The translations under genes and the position numbers were made by a program. Of a stretch of DNA of 64,000 bases, positions 34,087-44,001 are shown in pieces. Where the stretch lies: the NCBI GenBank assembly GCA_016195085.1, contig JACQAG010000061.1, forward strand, positions 1 through 64,000, read 5' to 3'. Below the pieces are notes generated by a model, which saw only the letters and a list, made by a program, of their open reading frames with translations, was not told the DNA's origin and ran no database searches. Each line of letters opens with the position of its first letter. Position 1 is the first letter of the stretch. This DNA comes from Pseudomonadota bacterium. Lineage in GTDB: Bacteria; Pseudomonadota; Alphaproteobacteria; SHVZ01.

Positions 34087-34226
34087 CCGCTCCGGTGGCC
34101 CTGCCCGGGACGCGGGGGGACGGTCGGGAAGCCGGCATGCGGCCAGTGCATGTAAGCGTGAAAGTCGCCGGCGAGGCGATATATTAGCAATGCATCACCA
34201 GGGCGGCGCGGGCGAACCCCACGCCG

Positions 34227-37085
34227 ATGACGATCATGGCCGCTCCAAGCGAACCGACCTTCCTTAACGGCGCCAACGCGCCCTTCATCGCCGAGCTCTA
34301 CTACCGCTACCTGGAGAATCCAGGTGCGGTCGATCCGAGCTGGCAGGAGTTCTTCCGGGGCTTGAGCGACGAGAAGGGCGCGGTCGAGGGCGATCTCCAG
34401 GGCGCCAGCTGGCGGCCGCGCACCGAGCGGATCATCAACGGCAGGGCGCAGCAGGAGGCGGGCGTGATCGGCGCCGGCGCCAGCGAGGCCGAGATCCGCC
34501 GGGCGGCCCTCGACACCGTGCGCGGCCGCCTGATCGTGCGGGCGCACCGGGAGCGCGGGCATTTCCTCGCCAATCTCGACCCCTTGGGGCTGGAGAAGCC
34601 GACCCCGCACCCCGAGCTGGAACCCTCGACCTACGGCTTCGGGCCGGAAGACATGGACCGGCGGATCTTCATCGGCGGTCCGCTCGGCATCGAGGTCGGC
34701 ACCGTGGCGGAGATCTTCGCCGCTGGCCGGGCCACCTATTGCGGCCATGTCGGCGTGGAATACATGCACATCACCGACCCCGCTCGCCGCAACTGGATCC
34801 AGGACCGCATCGAGGGCGAGCGCAACCACACCGATTTCACCTCCAGGGGCAAGCGGGCGATCCTGGAGCGGCTGACCGCGGCCGAGATGTTCGAGAAGTT
34901 CCTCGGCATCAAATATGTCGGCACCAAGCGCTTCGGGCTCGACGGCGCCGAGAGCCTGATCCCGGCGCTCGAGCAGATCCTCAAGCGCGGCAGCCAGCTC
35001 GGTCTCAGAGAGGTGGTGCTCGGCATGCCGCATCGCGGCCGCTTGAACGTGCTCACCAACTTCATGAAGAAGCCGTTCAAGGCGCTGTTTTCGGAATTCC
35101 AGGGCAACCCGGCCACGCCCGAGGAGGTGCAGGGTTCTGGCGACGTCAAATACCATCTCGGCACCTCGTCGGACCGGGAGTTCGACGGCAACACCGTGCA
35201 CCTCTCCTTGACCGCCAATCCCTCGCATCTGGAGGCGGTCAACCCGGTGGTCGAGGGCAAGGTCAGGGCCAAGCAGCAGCAATTGGGCGACAGCGAGCGG
35301 AAGGCGGTGATGCCGCTCCTGATGCACGGCGATGCCGCCTTCGCCGGCCAGGGTCTGGTGCCGGAGACCATCGGGCTCTCCGAGCTGCGCGGCTACAAAA
35401 CCGGCGGCACCATGCACTTCATCGTCAACAACCAGATCGGCTTCACCACCTCGCCCCGCTTCTCGCGCTCTTCCCCCTACCCTTCCGATGTGGCGAAGAT
35501 GGTCGATGCGCCGATTCTCCACGTGAACGGCGATGATCCGGAATCTGTCGTCCATGTCGCCCGCATCGCCACCGAGTATCGCCAGCAATTCGGCTCCGAT
35601 GTGGTCATCGACATGTTCTGCTATCGCCGCTTCGGCCACAACGAGGGCGACGAGCCCTCCTTCACCCAGCCTCTGATGTACCGGGCGATCGCGGGTCACC
35701 CGACCACGCGCGAGATCTACGCCAAGCGGCTGGTCGATGAAGGCACCATGACCCAGGAGGAGGCGGACAAGATGTCCGCCGACTTCCGCCACTCCCTCGA
35801 GCTCGAATTCGAGGCCGCCACCAGCTACAAACCCAACAAGGCCGATTGGCTCGAGGGCAAGTGGGCGGGCTTCGAGGTCGCCTCGGGCGACGAGCGCCGC
35901 GGCGAGACCGCGGTCAAGATCGAGACCCTGAAGGAGATCGGCAGCAAGCTCGCGCACTATCCCGAAGGCTTCCACATCCACCCGAAGCTGGTGCGCCAGC
36001 TCGAGGCGAAGCGGCGCATGTTCGAGACCGGCGAAGGGATCGACTGGGCGACCGGCGAAGCCTTGGCCTTCGGTGCGCTCCTCATCGAAGGCAATCCGGT
36101 CCGGCTCTCGGGCCAGGATTCCGGCCGCGGCACCTTCAGCCAGCGCCACGCCATCCTCGTCGACCAGGTGACCGAGGACCGCTACGTGCCGCTCGCCGAT
36201 CTCAAGCCGGACCAGGCGAAGTTCGAGGTCATCGACAGCCCGCTCTCGGAAGCGGGCGTGCTCGGCTTCGAATACGGCTACACCCTGGCCGAGCCCAACG
36301 CGCTCGTCCTCTGGGAGGCGCAGTTCGGCGACTTCGCCAATGGCGCGCAGATGATCATCGATCAGTTCATCGCCTGCGGCGAGATCAAGTGGCTGCGCAT
36401 GTCGGGCCTGGTCATGCTGTTGCCGCACGGCTATGAGGGCGCCGGGCCCGAGCACTCCTCGGCCCGGCTCGAGCGCTATCTGCAGCTCTGCGGCGAGGAC
36501 AACATGCAAGTGGTGAATATCACCACCCCCGCCAACTATTTCCATGCGCTCCGCCGCCAGCTTCGCCGCGCGTTCCGCAAGCCGCTCATCGTGATGGCGC
36601 CGAAGTCGCTCTTGCGGCACAAGCTCGCGGTCTCGAAGCTGGCCGAGATGCAGACCGGCACCACCTTCCACCGGGTGCTCTGGGACGACGCGCAGCAGCT
36701 ACCCGACGAGAAGATCAAGCGGGTGGTCCTGTGCTCGGGCAAGATCTACTTCGATCTCTTTGAAGAGCGGGCGAAGCGCGGCATCAAGGACGTATACCTG
36801 ATGCGCGTCGAACAGCTCTATCCGTTCCCGTTCAACGTCATGGCGAAGGAGCTGAAGCGCTTCCCGAAGGCGGAGATCGTCTGGTGCCAGGAGGAGCCGC
36901 AGAATACCGGCGCCTGGAACTTCATCGACCGCCGCATCGAGGAGTCGATGGCGACCGCCGGCTCGAAGTCGAAGCGCGTGCGCTATGTCGGCCGGCCGGA
37001 AGCGGCGGCGACCGCGACCGGGCTCTTGCGCCGGCACAATCGCGAGCAAGCGAAAATCGTCGGCGAAGCGCTGACCGTGGATTGA
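34227..37085 (+). CDS. sucA: 2-oxoglutarate dehydrogenase E1 component
   Basis: 952 residues, typical for SucA. The N-terminal segment FLNGANAPFIAELYYRYLENP is the family E2-binding part. The thiamine diphosphate site is seen in MPHRGRLNVL, HGDAAFAGQG and GDDPESVVHV ... DMFCYRRFGHNEGDEP; the C-terminal transketolase-like domain includes RGTFSQRHA and LLPHGYEGAGPEHSSARLERYL. It decarboxylates 2-oxoglutarate and transfers succinyl to SucB. The start has no strong ribosome-binding site; an ATG three codons later is possible. The 140-bp gap after sucD may hold a separate promoter. Confidence 0.97.
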   Translation: MTIMAAPSEPTFLNGANAPFIAELYYRYLENPGAVDPSWQEFFRGLSDEKGAVEGDLQGASWRPRTERIINGRAQQEAGVIGAGASEAEIRRAALDTVRGRLIVRAHRERGHFLANLDPLGLEKPTPHPELEPSTYGFGPEDMDRRIFIGGPLGIEVGTVAEIFAAGRATYCGHVGVEYMHITDPARRNWIQDRIEGERNHTDFTSRGKRAILERLTAAEMFEKFLGIKYVGTKRFGLDGAESLIPALEQILKRGSQLGLREVVLGMPHRGRLNVLTNFMKKPFKALFSEFQGNPATPEEVQGSGDVKYHLGTSSDREFDGNTVHLSLTANPSHLEAVNPVVEGKVRAKQQQLGDSERKAVMPLLMHGDAAFAGQGLVPETIGLSELRGYKTGGTMHFIVNNQIGFTTSPRFSRSSPYPSDVAKMVDAPILHVNGDDPESVVHVARIATEYRQQFGSDVVIDMFCYRRFGHNEGDEPSFTQPLMYRAIAGHPTTREIYAKRLVDEGTMTQEEADKMSADFRHSLELEFEAATSYKPNKADWLEGKWAGFEVASGDERRGETAVKIETLKEIGSKLAHYPEGFHIHPKLVRQLEAKRRMFETGEGIDWATGEALAFGALLIEGNPVRLSGQDSGRGTFSQRHAILVDQVTEDRYVPLADLKPDQAKFEVIDSPLSEAGVLGFEYGYTLAEPNALVLWEAQFGDFANGAQMIIDQFIACGEIKWLRMSGLVMLLPHGYEGAGPEHSSARLERYLQLCGEDNMQVVNITTPANYFHALRRQLRRAFRKPLIVMAPKSLLRHKLAVSKLAEMQTGTTFHRVLWDDAQQLPDEKIKRVVLCSGKIYFDLFEERAKRGIKDVYLMRVEQLYPFPFNVMAKELKRFPKAEIVWCQEEPQNTGAWNFIDRRIEESMATAGSKSKRVRYVGRPEAAATATGLLRRHNREQAKIVGEALTVD

Positions 37086-37120
37086 GACCAGAGGCCGACT
37101 TGGAAAGGTCGTGGCACGCA

Positions 37121-37209
37121 GACCCTCACCCTCCCGCGCGATGCGCGGGTCCCTCCCTCTCCCGCAATGCGGGAGAGGGTGCCGAGCGTCAGCGAGGCGG
37201 GTGAGGGTC
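37121..37209. repeat. Compound hairpin repeat (REP-like), copy 3
   Basis: Outer arms GACCCTCACC (37121-37130) and GGTGAGGGTC (37200-37209) are perfectly complementary. Inside are CCCGCGC-GAT-GCGCGGG (37133-37149) and CCCTCTCCCGC-AAT-GCGGGAGAGGG (37155-37179). The design matches the copies after sdhB and mdh. It lies in the sucA-sucB gap. Confidence 0.65.
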
Positions 37210-37264
37210 GGAATGTCGCGAACCCGCCGTTACTGACCTGTGCGAATGAGCTAGGGGAGACAGC

Positions 37265-38488
37265 ATGGCGAGCGAGATCAGGGTTCCGGCCCTCGGCGAG
37301 TCCGTGAGCGAGGCGACCGTCGCCAAATGGCTGAAGGGAGTGGGCGATGCCGTCGCCCAGGACGAGCCTTTGGTCGAGCTCGAGACCGATAAGGTAACCC
37401 TCGAGGTGAATGCGGCGAGCGCCGGCACCTTGGCCGAGATCGCCGCACCCGTCGGCAGCAATGTCGCGGTGGGCGGGCTCTTGGGCTCGATCGCCGATGG
37501 CGGCGGTGCCGGCGCAGCGAAGCCGGCCGCCGCGGCGAGGCAAGCGGCCGCCGCCGCGCCGGCGAAACCGGCCGCCCCGCCCAGGCCCGCGCAGCAGGCT
37601 CCCGCCCAGCAATCGCTCTCGCCCGCGGTGCGCAAGCTCGCCGAGGAGACGAAGCTCGACGTCTCCAAGCTCCCCGGCACCGGCAAGGACGGGCGGGTGA
37701 CCAAAGGCGATGTGCTGACGGCGCTCGAAAAGCCGCAGCCGAGCCCGCCTGCCGCCCCCGCTGGCCCGCATGCGCCCCGCGCGCTCGGGGCCCGCGAGGA
37801 GCGGGTCAGGATGACACGCCTCAGGAAGCGCATCGCCGAGCGGCTCAAGGCTGCACAGAACACCGCCGCCATGCTCTCCACCTTCAACGAGGCGGATATG
37901 AGCCGGGTGATGGCGATCCGCGAGTCGCACAAGGAGGCCTTCGACAAGCGCCACGGAGTCAAGCTCGGCTTCATGTCCTTCTTCGTGAAAGCCTGCATCG
38001 CCGGGCTCAAGGAGATACCGGCTGTCAATGGCGAGATCGACGGCGACGACATCATCTACAAGAACCACTACGACATCGGTGTCGCCGTCGGCACCGAGCA
38101 GGGCTTGGTGGTGCCGGTGGTGCGCGATGCCGACCAGCTCGGCTTCGCCGGCATCGAGAAGGCGATCAACGAGCTCGGCCGCAAGGCGCGGGACGGCAAG
38201 CTCACGCTGGAAGACCTCACCGGCGGCACCTTCACCATCTCCAATGGCGGCATCTACGGCTCGCTGCTGTCGACGCCGATCCTGAACCCACCGCAATCGG
38301 CCATCCTCGGCATGCACAAGATCCAGAAGCGGCCGATGGCGGTCGGCGACACGGTGGAAGTAAGGCCGATGATGTATCTCGCGCTCAGCTACGACCACCG
38401 CATCATCGACGGCCGCGAGGCGGTGATGTTCCTCGTGCACGTGAAGGAGGCGATCGAAAACCCCGGCCGGCTCCTCTTGGAGATCTAG
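37265..38488 (+). CDS. sucB: Dihydrolipoyl succinyltransferase (E2 of 2-oxoglutarate dehydrogenase)
   Basis: 407 residues. The lipoyl domain (residues 1-78) has the lipoylated lysine K43 in ETDKVTLEV. An Ala/Pro-rich linker is followed by the peripheral subunit-binding domain ([32 protein letters not shown]) and the catalytic domain with H378 in [12 protein letters not shown]. It moves succinyl groups from E1 to CoA. The start has GGGGAGA about 6 bases upstream. The stop directly precedes the lpd ATG. Confidence 0.97.
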   Translation: MASEIRVPALGESVSEATVAKWLKGVGDAVAQDEPLVELETDKVTLEVNAASAGTLAEIAAPVGSNVAVGGLLGSIADGGGAGAAKPAAAARQAAAAAPAKPAAPPRPAQQAPAQQSLSPAVRKLAEETKLDVSKLPGTGKDGRVTKGDVLTALEKPQPSPPAAPAGPHAPRALGAREERVRMTRLRKRIAERLKAAQNTAAMLSTFNEADMSRVMAIRESHKEAFDKRHGVKLGFMSFFVKACIAGLKEIPAVNGEIDGDDIIYKNHYDIGVAVGTEQGLVVPVVRDADQLGFAGIEKAINELGRKARDGKLTLEDLTGGTFTISNGGIYGSLLSTPILNPPQSAILGMHKIQKRPMAVGDTVEVRPMMYLALSYDHRIIDGREAVMFLVHVKEAIENPGRLLLEI

Positions 38489-39907
38489 ATGACGATGGCA
38501 AGCGCGGAATCCTACGACGTCGTCGTCATCGGCAGCGGGCCCGGCGGCTATGTCTGCGCCATCCGCGCCGCCCAGCTCGGCATGAAGGTCGCTTGCGTGG
38601 AGAAGCGCGAGCGCTTGGGCGGCACCTGCCTCAACATCGGCTGCATCCCTTCGAAGGCGCTGCTGCAGTCCTCGGAGAAATACGACGAGGCGCGCCATTC
38701 GCTCTCCGAGCACGGCGTCGAGCCGGGCGAGGTCAGGCTCGACCTCACCCGGATGCTGGCGCGCAAGGACAAGGTCGTCGACCAGAACACCAAGGGTGTC
38801 GAGTTCCTGTTCAAGAAGAACAAGGTCGCCTGGATCGCCGGCGCGGCACGGATCAAGGCGGCAGGCACGGTCGAAGTGGCGCTGGCGGCCGGCGGCAGCC
38901 AGACGCTGGCGGCAAAGCACATCATCATCGCCACCGGCTCGGATGTGATGCCATTGCCCGGCATCGCTATCGACGAGAAGCAGATCGTGTCGTCCACCGG
39001 GGCGCTCACCTTGGCCAAGGTGCCGAAATCCATGGTGGTGATCGGCGGCGGCTATATCGGCCTGGAGATGGGCTCGGTGTGGCGGCGGCTGGGATCCGAG
39101 GTGACGGTGGTGGAGTTCCTCGACCGCATCGTGCCGGGCATGGATGGCGAGATCGGCAAGCAGTTCCAGCGCATCCTCGGGCGCCAGGGCATGACCTTCA
39201 AGCTCTCGACCAAGGTGACGCAAGCGAAAGCGAACAAGAAGGGCGTCAGCCTCACCCTCGAGCCCGCCGCCGGCGGCAACGCGGAATCCATGGAAGCCGA
39301 GGTGGTGCTGGTGGCGGTGGGCAGGCGGCCTTACATCGAGGGCCTCGGCCTCAAAGAGGCCGGCGTGGCGCTCGACGAGAAGGGCCGCATCAAGACCGAT
39401 CCGCATTTCACCACCAGCGTGCCGGGCATCTATGCCATCGGCGACGTCATCGCCGGAGCCATGCTGGCGCACAAGGCCGAAGACGAAGGTGTCGCCTTGG
39501 CCGAGCTCCTGGCGGGCCAGGCCGGGCACGTGAACTATGAGGCCATCCCCGGCATCGTCTACACCTGGCCGGAGGTGGCCGCGGTCGGCAAGACCGAGGA
39601 AGAGCTGAAGAACGCCGGAACCGCCTACAAGGTCGGCAAGTTCCCCTTCACCGCCAATGCCAGGGCGCGGGCCAACGCCAACACCGACGGGTTCGTGAAG
39701 ATCCTGGCCGACGCCAAGACCGACCGCGTGCTGGGCGTGCACATCCTCGGGCCCGATGCCGGCACCCTCATCCATGAATGCGTCATCGCGATCGAGTTCG
39801 GCGGCTCGGCTGAAGACATCGCGCGGACCTGCCACGGCCATCCGACCTTGAACGAGGCGGTCAAGGAAGCGGCGCTCGCCGTCGATGGGCGGACGATTCA
39901 TCTGTAG
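38489..39907 (+). CDS. lpd: Dihydrolipoyl dehydrogenase (E3)
   Basis: 472 residues. FAD motif GSGPGG (15-20), redox disulfide C47-x4-C52 in GGTCLNIGCIPSKALL, NAD fold VVIGGGYIGLEMGSVW, and the C-terminal interface motif CHGHPTLNEAVKEAAL carrying the catalytic His are all present. It reoxidises lipoyl groups of SucB with NAD. It abuts sucB without spacing, so the two are translated together. As the only lpd in the window it may also serve other 2-oxoacid dehydrogenases. Confidence 0.97.
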   Translation: MTMASAESYDVVVIGSGPGGYVCAIRAAQLGMKVACVEKRERLGGTCLNIGCIPSKALLQSSEKYDEARHSLSEHGVEPGEVRLDLTRMLARKDKVVDQNTKGVEFLFKKNKVAWIAGAARIKAAGTVEVALAAGGSQTLAAKHIIIATGSDVMPLPGIAIDEKQIVSSTGALTLAKVPKSMVVIGGGYIGLEMGSVWRRLGSEVTVVEFLDRIVPGMDGEIGKQFQRILGRQGMTFKLSTKVTQAKANKKGVSLTLEPAAGGNAESMEAEVVLVAVGRRPYIEGLGLKEAGVALDEKGRIKTDPHFTTSVPGIYAIGDVIAGAMLAHKAEDEGVALAELLAGQAGHVNYEAIPGIVYTWPEVAAVGKTEEELKNAGTAYKVGKFPFTANARARANANTDGFVKILADAKTDRVLGVHILGPDAGTLIHECVIAIEFGGSAEDIARTCHGHPTLNEAVKEAALAVDGRTIHL

Positions 39908-39969
39908 GCGACGCGTCGCTCGAACGCATCTCATCGTCACGGCCGGGCTTGACGGAAAAGAGAGGCGCA

Positions 39970-40063
39970 CCACGGAAACACAGAGGGCACGGAGAAGAGA
40001 CAAACCATTCGCGCGGAGCGCACCACAATCAGCATCTTCTCCGTGTCCTCTGTGTCTCCGTGG
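39970..40063. repeat. 29-bp inverted repeat with ACACAGAGG core
   Basis: Positions 39970-39998 (CCACGGAAACACAGAGG...) and the reverse complement of 40035-40063 agree at 27 of 29 bases, separated by 36 bp. It lies in the 265-bp gap between lpd and the first gamma-glutamyltransferase gene. No gene is inside. Similar CCACGGAGACACAGAG-type sequences occur as dispersed repeats in several bacterial genomes, from memory. Confidence 0.6.
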
Positions 40064-40172
40064 CGAAACTCCTAAATCGTCATTGCCGGGCATGACGCTG
40101 TGTGGTTGCAGCGGTTCCCTCCTCATTGGGAGATCGTTAGGCTAAAGAGCCCTCCGAAGATCGGATGCTGCG

Positions 40173-41855
40173 ATGACCTTGCTTCGGCTGCTGCTGGCGC
40201 TTTTTCTTCTCCTCCCGGCGTCGGCGGGAGCCCAGCCGGTTACCGCGAAGAAGCACATGGTGGCGACCGCCAACCCGATGGCGAGCGAGGCCGCGCTCTC
40301 CGTGCTCCGCGACGGCGGCAGCGCCGTCGATGCGGCGATCGCGGCGCAGATGGTTCTGGCGGCGGTGGAGCCGCAATCCTCCGGCTTGGGCGGCGGCTCG
40401 CTGCTCATGGTTTGGGACGCCGCTAGGAAGGCGCTGCTTTTCTATGAGGGGCTCGCCAGCGCGCCGGCCGCGGTCCCGGCGGAGCTCGGCCGGGCGGCGG
40501 ATGGCAGCACCATTCCGCTGAAGGCGCTCGAGCGCAGCGCCCGCGCCGTCGCCGTGCCCGGCACGCCTCGGGTGCTGGCGATGGCGCATGCGGCGCATGG
40601 AAAGCTGCCCTGGGCGCGGCTGTTCCGGGACGGCATCCGGCTGGCCGAGGACGGATTTCCGATGCCGCCCTATCTCCACGGCGTCCTGGCGGCCCGGCCG
40701 GAGCTGGCGGAGAAGCGCTCCTTGGCGGTGCTCTACTTCGCCAATGGCAAGCCGCTGGCGGTCGGTGCCACCGTCCGCAATCCGGTGCTGGCGATCGCCT
40801 TGCGTGGCCTTGCCGGCGAGGGCGTCGGCGCCTTCTATACCGGCCGCCAAGCCGAGCACATCGTCGGCGCCATCGGCGGCTCGGCCTATCCCGGCAGCAT
40901 CACCTACAGCGATCTGGCGAGATACGAGGCCAAGCGGCGCGAGCCGGTTTGCGCGACCGTCTTCCAGCACCGGATCTGCACGGCGCCGCCTCCGGTCTCC
41001 GGCGGCATCGCCTTGCTGCAGCAGCTGATGATCCTGGAGCGCGCCGGCTATGCCGATCTTGCCCCGGAGAGCGCCGGCTCCGCGCATCTCTTCATCGAGG
41101 CGGCAAGGCTGTCGCAAGCCGATCGGCGAAGCTGGCTCGGCGATCCGGACCAGGTGTCGATCCCGGTGGCCGGCCTGATCGAGGCGGACTATATCGCCGC
41201 GCGCGCCCGGCTCATCGAGCCCGGACACGCAATCGCCAAGGTCGAGCCGGGGTCACCGGCAAGACGCCAAGGGGCCTTGCCCGTCTCCGATCCGATCGCG
41301 CTGCCCGCCACCACCCATGTCTCGGTGGTCGACGATTGGGGCAACGCCGTCTCTTTCACCACCACGATCAACCTCAACTTCGGCTCGGACATCTTGGCCG
41401 GCGGCGTGGTCTTGAACAACGCGCTCACCAACTTCGCCGAGAAGAGCGAGGTGGACGGCAAGCGCGTCGCCAACGCGATTGCGCCGGGGAAGCGGCCGAT
41501 CACCGCCATGGCACCCACCATCGTCTTCGGCGAAGGCGACGCGCCGCTCCTGGTCGTGGGTGCGGGCGGCGGCGCCCGGATCATCGATTCGGTGGCGCTC
41601 ACCATCCTCGGCGTCATCGTCTGGAACATGGACGTCGCCACCGCGATCGAGCAGCCGCGCATCGGCGGGCAGAACCGCGAGGAGGAGTTGGAGGCCGGCA
41701 CGCAGGCGGCATCTCTGGCGGACGCACTCCGCACGATGGGGCACACGCCCAAGATCCTGGAGATGAATGCCGGCGTGCAGGCGATCCACATCACCGCCAA
41801 CGGCCTCGAAGGCTGGGCCGATCCCCGGCGCGACGGCGTGGCGCTCGGCGATTAG
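40173..41855 (+). CDS. ggt: Gamma-glutamyltransferase, exported
   Basis: 560 residues. A signal peptide ends at about residue 20 (ALFLLLPASAGA), so the enzyme is periplasmic. The heterodimer is made by self-cleavage before T380 in PATTHVSVVDDWGN, the counterpart of Thr391 in E. coli GGT. The N-terminal HMVATANPMASEAALSVLRDGGSAVDAAIA and the GGGARIIDS substrate region are conserved. It hydrolyses or transfers gamma-glutamyl groups, for example from glutathione. A ridA remnant follows 28 bp downstream. Confidence 0.93.
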   Translation: MTLLRLLLALFLLLPASAGAQPVTAKKHMVATANPMASEAALSVLRDGGSAVDAAIAAQMVLAAVEPQSSGLGGGSLLMVWDAARKALLFYEGLASAPAAVPAELGRAADGSTIPLKALERSARAVAVPGTPRVLAMAHAAHGKLPWARLFRDGIRLAEDGFPMPPYLHGVLAARPELAEKRSLAVLYFANGKPLAVGATVRNPVLAIALRGLAGEGVGAFYTGRQAEHIVGAIGGSAYPGSITYSDLARYEAKRREPVCATVFQHRICTAPPPVSGGIALLQQLMILERAGYADLAPESAGSAHLFIEAARLSQADRRSWLGDPDQVSIPVAGLIEADYIAARARLIEPGHAIAKVEPGSPARRQGALPVSDPIALPATTHVSVVDDWGNAVSFTTTINLNFGSDILAGGVVLNNALTNFAEKSEVDGKRVANAIAPGKRPITAMAPTIVFGEGDAPLLVVGAGGGARIIDSVALTILGVIVWNMDVATAIEQPRIGGQNREEELEAGTQAASLADALRTMGHTPKILEMNAGVQAIHITANGLEGWADPRRDGVALGD

Positions 41856-41883
41856 TGTTCCGGATAACGCTAAGGAGGCAACA

Positions 41884-42019
41884 ATGGCGGGACGGATCGA
41901 GACGAGGCTGGCCGAGCTGGGGCTCACGCTGCCGCCGGCCGGCGCCCCGCTTCGCCATCGGCACCATCGGCCCCATGGACTTCGCCTGCTCGGTCGAAGC
42001 GGTGTTTCTGGTGGAATAG
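41884..42019 (+). pseudogene. Internally deleted ridA-like remnant
   Basis: A perfect AAGGAGG precedes an ATG that begins MAGRIETRLAELGLTLPPAG, the N terminus of a RidA/YjgF-family protein. After residue 21 the reading moves to another frame, PRFAIGTIGPMDFACSVEAVFLVE followed by TAG, which resembles the end of the same family. The middle of roughly 100 residues is missing, and the two ends are out of frame by one base. The intact family member would be an enamine/imine deaminase next to the ggt gene. Confidence 0.7.
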
Positions 42020-42157
42020 GTGCTGCAGCACCATCTGCGGGTATTCGGGAGCGTATGACCGTTACCCATTGCGGACTTGTCCCTCCGGTGCGGCAATGAC
42101 CGTCTTGGGTGGGGAGCTGCCATATCGTACCGATGATCACGCAGACATCGCCTGCAA

Positions 42158-42655
42158 TCAGTCGAGCTGCTCGCCTTCCCAGAAGCCCATCGGTACCAAG
42201 CGACCTCCTGCGCCAAAGGTCGCATTCTCTCGATGGTGGCCGGTCGCGCCGATGTCGATGCGGATGCGGCCGCTGTCGGGATACTCCACCACGTCGGCAT
42301 TGGTGTTGTTGGAGAATCCAAGATACCGGAGCGGAACGTCACCGGTGTTGATGATCTGGTGACCCTCGCCCGGAGCAGGAGCCCCGAGGCAGTCCCACTC
42401 TTTGATGGGAAGTCGGGCATCGCCGTAACGGTAGATACCGGTGCCCGACAGCACCAAGAACATCTCGTCGGAGGTGTGATGCCGGTGGAAGGGCGACGCC
42501 GTCTTGCCTGGCGGCACTTCATGGAGAGTCGCGCCCAGCCCAAAGAGACCCAGCTGCACGCCGAATATTGTCGTACTCACCTCAAATCTCGAGCCCGCTT
42601 GCGAGTGCTCGAGAGGCAGTTCCAGAAGATTGATCTTGGTCTGGGCTGCAGTCAT
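42158..42655 (-). CDS. Cupin-domain protein
   Basis: 165 residues from an ATG at 42655 with GGGAGG 4-9 bases upstream; a longer start nine codons earlier lacks such a site. A single cupin barrel shows metal ligands H57, H59 and E64 in PFHRHHTSDEMF and H99 in GEGHQIINTG. The C-terminal region VVEYPDSGRIRIDIGATG is typical of small-molecule-binding cupins of unknown function. It stands alone, convergent with the ridA remnant. Substrate unknown. Confidence 0.8.
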   Translation of the reverse strand: MTAAQTKINLLELPLEHSQAGSRFEVSTTIFGVQLGLFGLGATLHEVPPGKTASPFHRHHTSDEMFLVLSGTGIYRYGDARLPIKEWDCLGAPAPGEGHQIINTGDVPLRYLGFSNNTNADVVEYPDSGRIRIDIGATGHHRENATFGAGGRLVPMGFWEGEQLD

Positions 42656-42988
42656 GGCCCCTCCCTTCGGATACGTTTCCACCGGTCCGTTGCGCGCATT
42701 CTTTACAGCAAAGATCGTAGTTCAGGAACCGGCCTACGCGTCAATGCGGCGATGAGAGGCGCATCCGGACAAGGTCCGGATCGGGTCGAAACGAGACCTT
42801 CTGCTTGTGGTCGCAACAGTCCCATGGCACAGAGCCGCCGTAAGAAGCGGGACTCTCGATGTCGGCTATCCCGGGCAGAGCGGACCAAGCTTCAATAGGG
42901 TCGCGAATGCTGCTCTGACCCAAGGCGGAACTTCCGGGTGTCCGCAATTTCAGGGTTAGGCCGGCTGGCAGATCGCCAAGCTCGGTTG
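42656..42988. other. Gap between cupin and LysR genes
   Basis: About 330 bp with no convincing gene; short frames on both strands code for Arg/Ser-rich peptides. It should contain the cupin promoter and the end of the lysR transcript. No hairpin terminator was recognised. Confidence 0.5.
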
Positions 42989-43870
42989 TTAGGCAAAAAT
43001 TTCGGCTAGAAAATCAATGAAGACCCGAACCTTGGTCGCCAGCCGCCGCCCTGCAGAATGGACCGCGCTGATCGAGAGCGGCGCCGGCTCGTAGTCACGC
43101 AGCACGAGACGCACGGCACCGGACGCGATCTCCGGCGCGAAAAGCCAGCCGGGCGTGTGCGCCAATCCAAGATCGGAGAGGACGGCCACGCGGATCTGAT
43201 CCGCGTCGTTGGTCCGGAAATTGCCTTTCGGCGGATAGTCGATGTCTCCGAACTTGCCTTTGAACCCCCACGCTCTGGGCACGCCTTGCGGCGCGAAGAC
43301 CACACAGCGATGTTCGTCCAGTTCGCTCGGGCTCGCCGGCTCGCCATGCTTCTTCAGATAGGAGGGGCTGGCGACCGTGATGATCGGCGTGGTCGCGATC
43401 TTTTTGACGATCAGGGTCGAATCCTTCAACTCACCATTATGGATGGCGAGATCAATGCCCTCCTCGACGAGATTGACGATGCGATCAGCCACCACGAGTT
43501 CGACGATGAGATCCGGGTAGTGCGCGAAGAATTCCTGGAGCCGTGGCACCAGATAAAGCCGACCGAACACGGGTGCCACGGTCACGCGGATCAATCCCGA
43601 TGGCGACGTCTGGCCACGCCCCACCCGGGACTCGGCGGCTTCCAGATCGTCGATCAATCGCACCGCCGATTCATAGAAGTCCTGCCCCGCTTCCGTAAGG
43701 CTGAGGCTGCGGGAGGTTCGCCTCAGAAGCTGGGCGCCGAGATGCGCTTCGAGCGCCGTGATCTGCTTGCTGACGGCGGGCTGGCCAACGCCGGCCTCAC
43801 GCGCGACGGCAGAAAAGCTGCCGCTTTCGACCACCCTTACAAACATTCGGATCGCGGCGATCTGGTCCAT
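42989..43870 (-). CDS. LysR-family transcriptional regulator
   Basis: 293 residues. The N-terminal helix-turn-helix is canonical: MFVRVVESGSFSAVAREAGVGQPAVSKQITALEAHLG, then RRTSRSLSLTEAG. The substrate-binding domain follows with GLIRVTVAPVFGRLYLVPRL and a VVADRIVNLVEEGIDLAIHNG region of the CrgA/AaeR-like subgroup. It is divergent from the NTF2-like and DUF1330 genes, which it probably controls from the 130-bp gap. The effector is unknown. Confidence 0.92.
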   Translation of the reverse strand: MDQIAAIRMFVRVVESGSFSAVAREAGVGQPAVSKQITALEAHLGAQLLRRTSRSLSLTEAGQDFYESAVRLIDDLEAAESRVGRGQTSPSGLIRVTVAPVFGRLYLVPRLQEFFAHYPDLIVELVVADRIVNLVEEGIDLAIHNGELKDSTLIVKKIATTPIITVASPSYLKKHGEPASPSELDEHRCVVFAPQGVPRAWGFKGKFGDIDYPPKGNFRTNDADQIRVAVLSDLGLAHTPGWLFAPEIASGAVRLVLRDYEPAPLSISAVHSAGRRLATKVRVFIDFLAEIFA

Positions 43871-43916
43871 GGATCGGCTCCTCGGGCGTACCCATCAGCG
43901 CATTATGCCGCTTACA

Positions 43917-43933
43917 GGAATAGATTGTATTCC
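43917..43933. promoter_or_regulatory. Candidate LysR operator
   Basis: GGAATA-gattg-TATTCC is a perfect 6-bp inverted repeat in the divergent gap, 47 bases before the lysR start. ATTG ... CAAT arms also occur at 43965-43988. Either could be the regulator's site; the evidence is positional only. Confidence 0.35.
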
Positions 43934-44001
43934 GACTGGTTGTCTACTAGCCGCTGCGGAGAATTGATAGGTCTAGCGCCACCAATCAAGGAGGCAAGCC
44001 A

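Noticed and set aside
34083-36671. 862-codon minus-strand frame opposite sucA
   Set aside because: Shadow of sucA, with no start signal or family match.
36983-40126. Minus-strand open frame of over 1000 codons opposite sucB and lpd
   Set aside because: Low-complexity, Arg/His/Asp/Gly-rich product typical of the antisense frame of GC-rich genes; sucB and lpd on the plus strand are certain.
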